Shown here piece by piece: positions 43,819 to 54,088 of a stretch of DNA of 64,000 nucleotides (positions are counted from its first letter, which is position 1; the number at the start of each line of letters is the position of its first letter). The translations under genes and the position numbers were made by a program. The stretch lies in NCBI GenBank assembly GCA_025594325.1, contig JANHCV010000001.1, positions 3,906,001 to 3,970,000 of the forward strand. The letters run 5' to 3'. The notes beneath the pieces were generated by a model, which saw nothing but the letters and a program-made list of their open reading frames with translations, did no database searches and was not told the origin of the DNA. This stretch comes from Blastocladiella emersonii ATCC 22665. Lineage: Eukaryota > Blastocladiomycota > Blastocladiomycetes > Blastocladiales > Blastocladiaceae.

Positions 43819-44224
43819 ATGGGTGTGGTGCATGGCAGTGTTGAGATGGGCGGAGAAGGAGAAAATCAAAGCGTTTCTAAGTATCCAGCCCACGTGCAAA
43901 TGATCGCCGCGAGATTCCCACGCTCGTCTCCTTGCTTCCGCTCCGCCGTCTCCGCCCGGAGCGGGAGGAGATCTCGCGCGGAGATGCACGCCATCCCGCT
44001 GCTCTCTGCCGAACCGCTGACTGGCGACGACGACTTTCATGGATACCGATGCACGCGTGAGCGCACTTTGGGCAGGAACGCCGTCGCCGTCGGGTGGCAG
44101 CGCCTGGCAGCGGACGCCTTCCGGGGTCGCTGTCGCCCTCGCCCTCTCTTCTCTCTCCCCGGCCGCATCCCTTGCCACGGACCCGACCCCTCGCTTGTTG
44201 CAACCAAGCTGATCCGAGGTCGAC
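43819..44224. other. Intergenic region upstream of carRP
   Basis: 406 bp. Contains CCCACGTGCAAATGATC near 43890 and GCACGCGTGAGCGC near 44050, then a CT-rich stretch before the carRP ATG. No gene supported. A light- or stage-responsive promoter would be expected but cannot be read from sequence. Confidence 0.4.
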
Positions 44225-46419
44225 ATGGACGCCCTCGCCTCGCTGCTGCCGCCGCCGCCCACAGCCGCGGGCGGCATGCCCGTCGTGATCACCGCCGAGG
44301 GCCAGGTCACGGGTGTTCCCGCCATGACCTACATGCAGGTGCACCAGTACATCACGCTGCCGATCCTCGCCACGCTGGCCGTGGTGGCGCGCCCGTTCCT
44401 GCACCGCATGGACCTGATCAAGCTCGCGTTCCTCGCGACGGTCGCCTTCGCCTACACGACGCCGTGGGACAACTGGATCATCGCCCAGGGCGCCTGGGGC
44501 TACTGCCCGACCTGCGTCGTTGCCACCGTCGGCTACGTCCCCGTCGAGGAGTACATGTTCTTCGTCATCCAGGCCGTCTCGGCCGGCATCCTCGCCACCC
44601 TCGTGTTCCTGTCGGGCCCGTCGCCGCTCCACGTCCTCGCCCGCGTCACCTTCGCCGCGCGCGGCCGCGTCCTCCCCGAACCCTCGGGCCGGGGCTGCGA
44701 GCACGCCTCGCTCCTCGCCCACGTCGCCTCCGACCGCCCGATCCTCTCGTCCAAGGGCCAGATCGCCGCCCCCGCTACCTCGGACAACGTCGCAGCCCGC
44801 TCGTGGACGCGCATCCTCGGCGTCGCGTTCCTGTCCATGGTCCTCGCCGTGGCAGCGACCCAGTGGCTCGCCATCGGCGCACGCACCTTCTACCTCGGCG
44901 CGATCCTCGTGTGGGCCGTCCCCGTCCTCATCATGCTGTGGTGGATCGCTGGACCGTTCATCTGGGCCCAGCGCCGCCGCGCCGCCGTCGCCATCGCGAT
45001 CCCGACGCTGTACCTGTGCGCCGTCGACTGGTACGCGCTCGGCGCCGGAGCGTGGTCCATTATGCCCGCGACGACTGTCGGGATTCACTTTTTCGGCCAT
45101 CTCCCGCTCGAGGAGGCGCTCTTCTTCTTCGTCACCAACGTGCTGCTCGGTACGCTCACTCGCTTCCCGGGGACCTCGTCCGTCATCTTACACATCGCCG
45201 TCCGCTAGTCTTCGGCCTCCTCACCTGCGACCGCACCTTCGCCATCATGAAGCTGCAGGGCACGCTGGCCGCGTCCAAGTCGTGGCCGTGGTCTGCCCAA
45301 CTCCGCGAGTGGGTCCGGTGCACGCTGCTCGCCGACTACGCGGCGTGCCCGACGCAGGACCCGGCGTGGCTCGGCGACCTGCTCGTCGCGACCGAGCTGA
45401 TCCGCAACGGGTCGCGGTCGTTCCACCTCGCGTCCAAGCTGTATCCGTGGGACCTGCGCACCGACGTGCACGCCATCTACGCCTTCTGCCGCGTCACCGA
45501 CGACATTGCCGACGCCGAAACCATGTCGCGCGAGTCGCGCCGCCGCAAGCTCGACGTTATCGAGAAGCTCCTGCGCGCCTCGTTCGAGGAGGATCCCAAG
45601 GTGTTTGGTGCGGCCGACAGCGACGTCGCCAAGCCGGCCACGCGCTCCGAGCCCATCCACGTCGACTGGTCCACGGTCCCCGACCTGACCGCCCTGCAGC
45701 AGTCGGCGTGCCGGTCGCTCGTCCGCGTGCACCGCCAGACGGGTCTCCCGCTCGCGCCCGTCCTCGACCTGCTGCGCGGGTACCGGTGGGACCTCGACCA
45801 GCGGCCCGTGACGTCGGTCGACGACGTCATCGAGTACTCGCGGTACGTCGCGGGCACCGTCGGCGAGATGTCGACGCACCTGATGATGGCCGCGGCCACG
45901 GGGTCGCGGACGTGGCCCAACGTGCTCGCCCAGGCGACCTCGCGCGCACCCGCGTCCGTCGCCAAGGACGTGCTCGGCCCCGCCATCGAGATGGGCGTCG
46001 GGCTGCAGCTCCTCAACATCGCCCGCGACATGGTCACGGACGCGCGCCTCGGCCGCGTCTACGTGCCGCCCGACTTCTTCCCGAAGCGCAACAGCTTCTC
46101 GCGCGCGGCGCTCGTCGACCGCATGGCCCAGAACGACCTGACCCCCGTCGACCACGCCGTCCTCCACGCCGCCGCCATGGACCTCGTCAGCCTCGCCAAC
46201 TCGTACCTGACCCGCGCCGAGAACGCCGGCGTCAACCGCCTCCCGCGCGCGTTCCGCGGGCCCGTCCGTGTCGCGAGCGCCGTCTACGCGCAGATCGGCG
46301 ATGCGCTGCGTGCCGCCGCGGCCAGCGGTGCGCCGTACCCCGAGCGCGTCGTCGTTTCGTCCGCGGCTAAGCTTTGGGCCGTGGTCAAGATCATGTACCT
46401 CTCGCCGACCGTGGCGTAG
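44225..46419 (+). CDS. carRP: Bifunctional lycopene cyclase / phytoene synthase
   Basis: Exons 44225-45149 and 45209-46419 encode 711 residues. The N-terminal ~310 residues are a membrane lycopene cyclase made of two repeats, each with the cyclase signature: GYVPVEEYMFFV and GHLPLEEALFFF. The C-terminal part is phytoene synthase: RNGSRSFHLASKLYP, the first Asp-rich site FCRVTDDIADAE, GEMSTHLM and the second site LQLLNIARDMVTDARLGRVYVP. It joins two GGPP to phytoene and later cyclises lycopene to gamma/beta-carotene. This fusion is a fungal trait (crtYB, carRP, al-2). In zoosporic fungi carotene supplies eyespot pigment and, by cleavage, retinal. No desaturase or cleavage oxygenase lies in the window. 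Confidence 0.97.
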
Positions 46420-46473
46420 GAGGCGTTGACTCAGTGGTGGAAGAGACTCGCAGATGCGCTTGCAAATGAGATA

Positions 46474-46479
46474 AATAAA
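46474..46479 (+). terminator. AATAAA polyadenylation signal
   Basis: AATAAA lies about 55 nt past the carRP stop, in the short gap before the convergent CEP120 stop. Confidence 0.5.
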
Positions 46480-46508
46480 AAGTGTGCACTCACAAACCAA
46501 ACCGAACG

Positions 46509-49500
46509 TCACCGCATCGACAACTGGTCGATCCGCGCCGTCATCTCGCGGATCAGGTGGTCCTGCGGCGTGTACACGCCCGACTTGAGGAGCAGGTCGC
46601 GCTCCTGCACAAGCCGCTCGAGCTGCGCGAGCTGTTCGGGACCGGGACCCATCCGCGCCGCGGGTTGTGCTGGTGGTGGAGGCGCGATGTGCGTCATGCG
46701 CAGCGGGTGCGGCGAGGTGGCCCCGAACGCGCCGCCGCGGTCGCCCGACCCGCCGACGATGCCGCCGCCCGCCATGCCGAGCGACTGCTTGAAGTGCTCG
46801 TGCGTCGACCGCAGCTCGTCGAGCTCGGCGCGGATCTGCTTGATCTCCATCTCGGTCGCCGCCGCCGCTGTGGTCGCCGCGGGGGCGGGGGTCGGGGCCG
46901 TTACGCCGAGCTGCGGTTGCGGGACCACGGCCGGCGACGCCGCAACCACAACGCTAGCACCGGCCGCCGCGACGAGATCGCGGCGCTTGATCTCGTGCTC
47001 GAGCTCGTCGACGCGCCGGTCCGCGTCCTTCTTGAACTGCGCGTAGTCGGCGAGCGTCTTGAGCCACTGCTGCTTGAAGTGAGCGCGCTGCTTCTTGTAC
47101 ACGGCGCCGCGCTTCTCGGCCGCGTGGAGGGCGTCGGCCGTCTCCTTGAGCCGAGCCGCGAGCTCGCGCGCCTCGGGCGCGCCCTTGGCGGCCTCCGCCG
47201 CCGTCGACTTGAACTCGAAGAACGCGGCGTCGAGCGCGCGGTACTTGCGCTCCCAGTCGTCGCGCTCCGCGAGCGCCGTGGTGCGCTGCCGCTCGAGCTC
47301 GGCAGCGCGCAGCCGGTCGTGCTCGCGGCGGTCCGCAGCGTCGGCCTCGAGGCTGCGCGCCGCGTCCTCGACGCGCGCACACCGCGCCTCGAAGTCGCGC
47401 TCGAGGTCGACGCGACGCTGGATCAGGTCCTGCTCCTCGCGCTGCAGCGCCTGCTCGCGCCGCTCCATGTCGGCCAGGATCCGGTGCAGCTCCTGGTCGG
47501 CCGTCGCGAACTCGGCGGCTTTTCGCTCGAATTCGGCCTCGCGCGCGCGCAGGCGGGATTCGAGCTCCTTCATCGCCGCCGCGTCCCGGTCCCGGATCGC
47601 TTGCTCGAGACGCTGCTCCTGGCGCTGCCGCCACTCCTCGACCTGCTGGTGCGCGCGGTCCCACAGGACCTGGTCAGGAACGGCGGGGGCGACGGGTGGC
47701 GCGGGCTGCTGCGGGACGCCTCCGTAGATGGGCAGCGGCGCCGGGGCCGAGGCAGTGTTGAGGCCGAGGTGCGATCCCATGGGCGTGGCGGGCATGACCT
47801 CGAGGCGCGGGGCCCCCGCTGCATCGAGCGCGGCCGGTGGCGCCGGTGGCAGGGCACCGACCGTGACGCTGGGCGGGATCGTGATCGTGTTGGCGAAGGC
47901 GTCGGGCGCGTCGACGGCGCCGTTCTGCTCCTCGATCGGGCCAAAATTCTCGAGACACAGGACGACGCGGATCGCGGCGACCTTGACGATGCCGCCGGGC
48001 GGGCCGGGGAGCGACGCGCACACGTTGATCCAGTGGTCGTAGACCTGGACCGCGAGGGGCTGTCCGGTCGCCGTGGCCGTCGACTGCACGGGCGCGTCGA
48101 GCGTGCGGCTGAGGTGAGCGAGGGCGGCGCCGAGCGTCGTGTCGCGGGCAAACGGGTCCTTGTGGATGGCGAGGATCTCGAGCGGGACCGCGTCGAAGAA
48201 GACGCGCAGGCGCTCCGGGACCATGACGAATTCGTACGCGCAGAACGCCGAGTTGAGCACGACCTCGCCGCCGCCGCGCGTCACTTGGACCGGCGGGTGC
48301 GACAGGAACGGCGCCCGCGTGCCGAACGGCGGGTACGCGTACTTGAAGTACATGTTGGCCGACTTGTACGTGCCCTGCAGGTCCTTGACCGCCTTGATGT
48401 CAATGGAGAAGCGGTACTGGTGCAGCTGGTGTGAGCCGGGAGCGGGCGGTGCACTGGCCGAAATCGGAGGGTAGAGTTGGGCCGAGAGCGGAGACGCGGT
48501 CGGCGGCGAAAACATGGCTGCTGCTAATGCCGCCCCGCCGTTGGCCTGCTGCTGCTGCTGCTGCTGCTGTTGGTGATACTCCTCGCGCATGGCCGAGATG
48601 GTCGACGGGATGTTGGGCAGCGTCGGAAAAGTGGTTGATGGTGGCTCGACGGTGGACGCGACGGGAGCGGGTGCAGCTGCTGCTGGTGCCGGGCTGGCGA
48701 TCACAACCGCAGGTGGTGGTACTGGTTGCGCGAGCGACGCCGGGGGCGCTGCGGCCGGAAGGACGGGGAGACTTGCTGGTGCTGATGCGGGCGCAGGAAC
48801 CGAAGCAGGCTGCTCGGCACCGAGAGCAGGCGCTGGCCGCAGCGTCTGCGCCGGCAGCTCGGTGAGGCCGACGCGCAGCTTGACCTTGGGGTGTTCGGTG
48901 AGCTTGAGGTCGATGGCCGAGTCCTCGAGAATGTCGAGGAGGTACTCGTGGTGGCTCGATTCGAGCTGCTCGAGGCTCGACCCGGTGCTGAGGAGCGAGA
49001 GGAGGTCGATGGTGGCGGACCCGAGGATCTGCTCGTCGTAGCACAAGTACACGGGCAGACGGTCCATGGACCGCAGGAAGGTGGCGAGGTCGGCCTTGCA
49101 CGCGACGAGGTCGATGGTGAGCGTCTCCTCGGGGAACTCGGGCCGCTTGGTGTCGGTGAAGGACTGCGTGCGCAGCTCGTTGCCGAGGATCTGCATCAGG
49201 ACAAAGTAGCCCTTGGCGGGTCCGAGGTCGAGTCGCGCCGCGGGCAGATCGGCGGCCGTCGTGTCGGCGTCGCCGCCGTTCACGCTCGGGAGCACCGAGA
49301 GCAGGTGCAGGCCCTCGATGCCGACGACGGTCACAGCGAGGCGGAACAGGCGGTCCGGGTTGTCGCCGAACTTGAACGACCCGTCCTGCTGCTGCGTCAG
49401 GTTGAGCGCCGAGAGGCTCTCCTGCAGCTGCTTCTGGCGCTCCGCGGTCGACGCGAGGCGGCGCTGCGCGGGCGGCACGTAAAAGGACGCCGCGGACGGC

Positions 49501-50169
49501 CGTGTTGGCGAGCGGGGCTTCGCGCCGCCGCGCGGCGAGACGGCCGAGGCGATGGTCGTGTTCGCGGTTCGCGTCGGTTTCGTCGGCGTGAAGTGCGACT
49601 GCGCGGGCAGGAGCGCGGGCATGTCGGAACCCTGCGGGCCCGACCCGAACGAGAGCTTGATCTCGGGCCGCGGGCCGTTAACGGCACCCCAGCTCGCTGC
49701 AGCGACGTTGGACGCTCCTGGTGGCGGCGGAAGGAGCGGAATCCAAACCTCCTTGGCGGGGAACGGCTGCGCCTGGCGCAGATCGAGGACGAGGTGGCCG
49801 AGCACAGATCGGGTGCCGCCCTGGGCCGACAGGGCAAAGACGGTCACCTTGATGGGGGTCCGGTTGACGCGCAGGAAGTGCAGCGCCTTGGCGTCGAGGT
49901 CCCACGCGAGCTCCGTGTCCCAGATCGGGCTGCCGGCGGGGCCGAGCGGCGCGGGGTCGCTCAGCAGCGCCTCGTCGTTGAACTTGCACTGCACATAGGC
50001 ACTCGCGCCCGTGCGGCGGGGGAAGTGGCGGCCTGTGGGCAGCCGTCAACGTCAGAGTCGTCCTTATCACGGCCGGGAAGAGTGAATCCGCACCCTCGAC
50101 AATGGAGACGACGATGGTGTACTTGGCCACCTTGGCGGCGGCCGAGGGGGCGGCGGCAGGCGCAGTCAT
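46509..50169 (-). CDS. CEP120: Centrosomal protein of 120 kDa
   Basis: Exons 50169-50094 and 50032-46509 encode 1199 residues. CEP120 is needed for centriole elongation and, in flagellates, basal-body assembly. Splicing makes TIVVSIVEGRHFPRRTGA, the opening of the first C2 domain. Then come CKFNDEALLSDPAP, TELAWDLDAKALHFLRVNRT and LGHLVLDLRQAQ. The second C2 region has GYFVLMQILGNELRTQSF and LCYDEQILGSATIDL. The third, at ~560-720, has LHQYRFSIDIKAVKDL. The last ~350 residues are a coiled coil ending in LVQERDLLLKSGVYTPQDHL, close to the animal C-terminus. Between C2 regions is a Pro/Ala-rich linker with a glutamine run. It is divergent from CFAP58 across 660 bp. Confidence 0.94.
48547..48573. 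repeat. CAG/CTG trinucleotide run (poly-Gln)
   Basis: Nine consecutive glutamine codons in CEP120, mostly pure CAG on the coding strand. Likely length-polymorphic. Confidence 0.8.
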
Positions 50170-50829
50170 GGTCGGGTAGCGAGCAGTCGGTCGGTGAAGC
50201 GTGAGTTTTGGGCTGCGGGGCTCACGGGTCACGGTCCAGAGTGTCGTTGCATGGAGTCTGATTCATTTAGAGATGGCATTGAGCGCAGGGGAGGGGATTC
50301 GCGGGCGGGGCTGATCCCTCTGCGTCGGCGCGGCCCGCGCACCCGCTGTACCCCTGAGCGCCACCACGTGCCGTCGCGTCGCGTCTCCCCCACGCGTCGC
50401 GCCGGCGGCCGCCGTGTCTCCTCTCCGCTCCTCCCCCACCCGCCCTTCGACGGAGCCTCGATTTCGACCATCGCGAGATGCGCCATGTAACTCACCGAAC
50501 GCAACGCAACGGATGCGCCACTCGCGCGCGCGGGAAAGTGATCGTCGCCCACCCGCACCCACCGCATCGTCGCGCCGGCCACGCTACGCCCGACTCGCCG
50601 ACGACAAGGCGTACACGCACGTCCCCGCTCAAGCGAGACTTCTCCCACACACACCTTGTCCGCGGCATTTGTCTCGCGCTAGACTAAACGCTGCCCGGAC
50701 TGCCGACCATCGCCCGCATCCGAGTGAGCACACGGTGCGTTGCGTGCAGGACTCGAAGGGCCTTTGATCCGCAAGCACGGCTAACCGATGGGTGGGGGAC
50801 ACGCTGCCCGTTCTTGATCGGTGATAGAC
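50170..50829. promoter_or_regulatory. Divergent promoter of CEP120 and CFAP58
   Basis: 660 bp without a supported gene. At 50364-50420 it has CCACGTGCCG, TCGCGTCGCGTCTC and CCACGCGTCGCG. The rest is CT-rich near both starts. Two flagellar genes share this region, so common control is likely. Confidence 0.5.
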
Positions 50830-53800
50830 ATGTCGAAACCTGCCTCCGCGTCCACGCAGCGGGGCGATCCCGCCGCGGGGATCTCCGCCGCGCCTTCTCC
50901 GGGCACCACCGTCGATCCTGGCGCCCCTCCGACAGATCCTACCGCCACCGCCGCCACTACCGAAATGACGCTAACTGGCGGCCACGTTCCGCCCGGCGCG
51001 GTCGGCCCGGCATGCGCCATGGTGCCGCCGGTGCCGGGGACCGAAGAAAAGGAGCGGATCGAGGCGCTGCTGACGACGGCCGAGGCCGAGTTCCGCGCGA
51101 CGGTCGAGTCGCTGCGCGACGACGACGTGCTGGCCAAGTTCCGCACCGAATACGAGAAGCTGTTCCGGTCGCTGTCGCGGTCGGTGCTGACGGGCGTGCG
51201 CATGTTCGACCAGTACTCTGCGTCGCACCGCGCCTTCCACGAGAACATCAACAGCGCCAAGGTGCTCGGCGAGTCCACGTCGCAGGACGAGCAGACCATC
51301 CGCAACCTCAAGGGCCAGATCAAGCGCGCCAACGAGTTCCTCGAGTCGTCGCGCGTCAAGGAGGAAAAGTCGAAAGACGAGCTGCGCCAGCTGCGCATCG
51401 AGGTCAACGACCTGCGCGCCACCGTCGCCCAGGGCGTCGGCCTCAGCGCCGCCCAGGAGCGCAACATCAACGAGCTCATGAAGATGAAGGAGGAGGCCCT
51501 GCGCGACCTCGAGGCCGAGACCGACAAGATCGCCCACCTGCGCACCCGCATCGCCGACATGGCCGACCGCACCCGCTTCGTCGACGCCGAGCGCCGCGCC
51601 CTCGAGAGCGAGGTGCACCTCCTGAAAGAAAAGTGCGCCGCGCGCAAGATCGACGTGGACGCGGAGCTGCGCAATAAGGAGAACCTCGAGGCCGACCTGC
51701 GCGAGATGCGCGGCGTCGTGTCGGTCAAGATCGCCGACGTGCGCGCGCGCCAGGAGCAGGTCAACCGGTCGCTCGAGGAGATTGCCCTGCTGCAGAACCA
51801 GGTCAAGACCCAGAAGCAGATGCTCGAGAAGGTGGCCCGCGACTACGACAGCCTCGCCCTCAAGGCCGCAAAGTACCGCGCCGAGTGCGACGAACAGATC
51901 GCCATCACCAACGCCCTCGTCGACGAGAACAACGCCACGCTCAAGGACCTGCACAAGCACGAGGTCGAGCTCGCCAAGGTGTCCGAGGAGCTCAACAAGT
52001 CGACCAAGGTGCGCGACGGCCTGCAGAAGAAGATCCGCCAGCTCGAGGCCAAGAAGCAGGAGGCCGAGACCACCGTCAAGCTGCTCAAGGACGACAACAC
52101 CCAGGTGTACCACGCCATTGACCAGATCAAGCTCGACGTCGACAAGTCCAAGAAGTCGCTCGAGGACCTGTCGCGCGAGCGGTCCATCCTCTCCCAAAAC
52201 TACACCAAGCTCACCTCCGAGACGGATCGCGAGCAGCACATGCTGCTCCTGCTGCAGCAGACGCGCATCAACCTCGAGCAGGACCACGCCAACTGCGAGC
52301 GGCTGCTCGTCAAGAAGCGCAAGGTGCTCGAGTCGCTGCAGACGGACCAGGCCGCGTACCGCCAGAAGATCGACACGCTGCAGAAGCAGATCGCCGAGAC
52401 GCTGGCCCTCATCAAGCAGCGCGAGACCGAGATCTACCGGCACAAGAAGGCCGTGGTCGAGTCCGAGACGCGGCTCAAGTACCAGCAGAACCTGTACGAG
52501 ACGGTGCAGTCGGACCGCAACCTGCACGCCAAGAACCTGATCGAGTCGCAGCACGACATTGCCGAGATGAAGCGCCAGCTCAAGATCATGAACTTCCAGA
52601 TCAACGGGCTCAAGGAGGAGTACCAGGCCAAGCAGGACCAGCTCGCGCGCGAGTTCTCGGACCGCGAGAAGCTCGACCGCGAGACCGAGGCCATCGACAA
52701 CGAGATCAAGACGCTCAAGCAGCAGAACGAGCTCGCCCAGGCGTACGTGCGGTCGCAGGTCGCCGAGGAGAACAAGCTTAGCCAGTACGTCAAGGAGGCC
52801 GAGGCCGAGAAGCAGAAGCAGGACCACGCGCTCGCCCTCGTCGTGTCGGAGCGCGACCGGCTCTCGGCCCAGCTCATCAAGCAGGACGGCGAGCTGCTCA
52901 AGGTTTACGACGCCATCAAGGCCAACCAGTTTGCCCTGCTGCGCAGCCAGAAGCACTTTGTGGCCAAGAAGCGCCAGCTCGTCGCCCTCGAAAAGGAGCT
53001 GCGCGGGCTCGTCCGCGACAAGAAGCTGCTCGAGCTCGCGGTCCAGGACAAGGACCTGCTCAAGCAGGCCGTGCACCAGCTCAAGGCCGAGCTGCTCGAG
53101 GAGCAGTCGCACATCAAGGTGCTGTCGGACGAGATCAAGTACCCGATCAACGTGCACCGGTGGCGGCGGCTCGAGGGCTCGGACCCGGGCCAGCTCGAGA
53201 CCATCAACCTGATCCACAGCCTGCAAAAGACGCTGATCGCGCGCGCCGCCGACGACGCGGCCAAGGAGGCTGAGATCCACGAGAAGGAGGGCACCTACCT
53301 GCAGCTCAAGGAGATCCAGACGCGCCAGGTCGGGCCCGAGGCGCTCGAGCAGCTCGCCGAGATGGAGCGCGTGCTCCAGGACAAGACGGCCAAGCTCCGC
53401 CACATGGTCACCGAGGTCGACATGTACCGCGCCCAGATCAAGGAGCACAAGTACACGCTCGGCGGCCAGGGCCGCCAGCTCGCCGAGCTCAAGGCGCTCT
53501 ACTTTGAGAAGAAGCGTATCGCCAAGGAGTCGGGGCTGCCCGCGCCGCCGCCCGTGCCTCGCCCAGCGGCCCAGCAACAGCATCAGTCCAAGTGGATGGC
53601 GACGCGTGCTCGCGCTGCGCATTACGGGCACCCGCCCGCCGGTTCCGCGAGCGACGAGTTGCTCAACACGGCGGGGGCGCCGTCCCAGGGATCGCAGGCC
53701 GTGGACGCGGTCGATGCCGCCTCGGCCATCCCGCTGCCCGGCTCGCGGCCGCTGACGGGTTCGGCGCGCTCGACTCGCTCGCTCGACTGGAAGTCGCTGC

Positions 53801-53928
53801 CGCCGCTGCCTGAGAGCCGATCGACGCTCGCGCTCCGGCCGGGCGACGACGACTATGTCGCCGAGCGCGACATCAGCGACTACACGGCCGATCCGCCTTC
53901 GTTTGCCGAGGAGAGCAGTGCAACGTGA
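50830..53928 (+). CDS. CFAP58: Cilia- and flagella-associated protein 58
   Basis: Intronless, 1032 residues, nearly all coiled coil. CFAP58 (CCDC147) is an axonemal/basal-body protein needed for flagellar assembly. The first ~70 residues are disordered. Conserved stretches follow: FRTEYEKLFRSLSRSVL, KEEALRDLEAETDKIAHL, and near the C-terminus INVHRWRRLEGSDPGQLET, HSLQKTLIARAADD, RQVGPEALEQLAEMERVL and VDMYRAQIKEHKYTL. These sit in family order. A Pro/Ser/Ala tail of ~130 residues ends the protein. A GTG codon nine bases upstream is not needed; ATG 50830 starts MSKPASAST. Confidence 0.93.
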   Translation: MSKPASASTQRGDPAAGISAAPSPGTTVDPGAPPTDPTATAATTEMTLTGGHVPPGAVGPACAMVPPVPGTEEKERIEALLTTAEAEFRATVESLRDDDVLAKFRTEYEKLFRSLSRSVLTGVRMFDQYSASHRAFHENINSAKVLGESTSQDEQTIRNLKGQIKRANEFLESSRVKEEKSKDELRQLRIEVNDLRATVAQGVGLSAAQERNINELMKMKEEALRDLEAETDKIAHLRTRIADMADRTRFVDAERRALESEVHLLKEKCAARKIDVDAELRNKENLEADLREMRGVVSVKIADVRARQEQVNRSLEEIALLQNQVKTQKQMLEKVARDYDSLALKAAKYRAECDEQIAITNALVDENNATLKDLHKHEVELAKVSEELNKSTKVRDGLQKKIRQLEAKKQEAETTVKLLKDDNTQVYHAIDQIKLDVDKSKKSLEDLSRERSILSQNYTKLTSETDREQHMLLLLQQTRINLEQDHANCERLLVKKRKVLESLQTDQAAYRQKIDTLQKQIAETLALIKQRETEIYRHKKAVVESETRLKYQQNLYETVQSDRNLHAKNLIESQHDIAEMKRQLKIMNFQINGLKEEYQAKQDQLAREFSDREKLDRETEAIDNEIKTLKQQNELAQAYVRSQVAEENKLSQYVKEAEAEKQKQDHALALVVSERDRLSAQLIKQDGELLKVYDAIKANQFALLRSQKHFVAKKRQLVALEKELRGLVRDKKLLELAVQDKDLLKQAVHQLKAELLEEQSHIKVLSDEIKYPINVHRWRRLEGSDPGQLETINLIHSLQKTLIARAADDAAKEAEIHEKEGTYLQLKEIQTRQVGPEALEQLAEMERVLQDKTAKLRHMVTEVDMYRAQIKEHKYTLGGQGRQLAELKALYFEKKRIAKESGLPAPPPVPRPAAQQQHQSKWMATRARAAHYGHPPAGSASDELLNTAGAPSQGSQAVDAVDAASAIPLPGSRPLTGSARSTRSLDWKSLPPLPESRSTLALRPGDDDYVAERDISDYTADPPSFAEESSAT

Positions 53929-54088
53929 TTTTCTTGACTCAATGAAACCTCCTTTTCTTGCCTCGGAATCCCTCCCTTGCTCGACTTTGATGGAGAGGGA
54001 CGTTGGTTTGGTTGCACAAGGCATCTATAAAGGGTAACGATAGAATCACAACAACATTAACGACAGAACAACATCACAGGCTCGCTAG

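Noticed and set aside
46482-48434. 650-codon open frame antisense to CEP120
   Set aside because: Mirror of the coiled-coil and Pro/Ala codons; no motifs.
50971-54024. 1017-codon open frame antisense to CFAP58
   Set aside because: Leu/Val/Glu/Asp-rich mirror of coiled-coil codons; the sense frame is a recognised protein.
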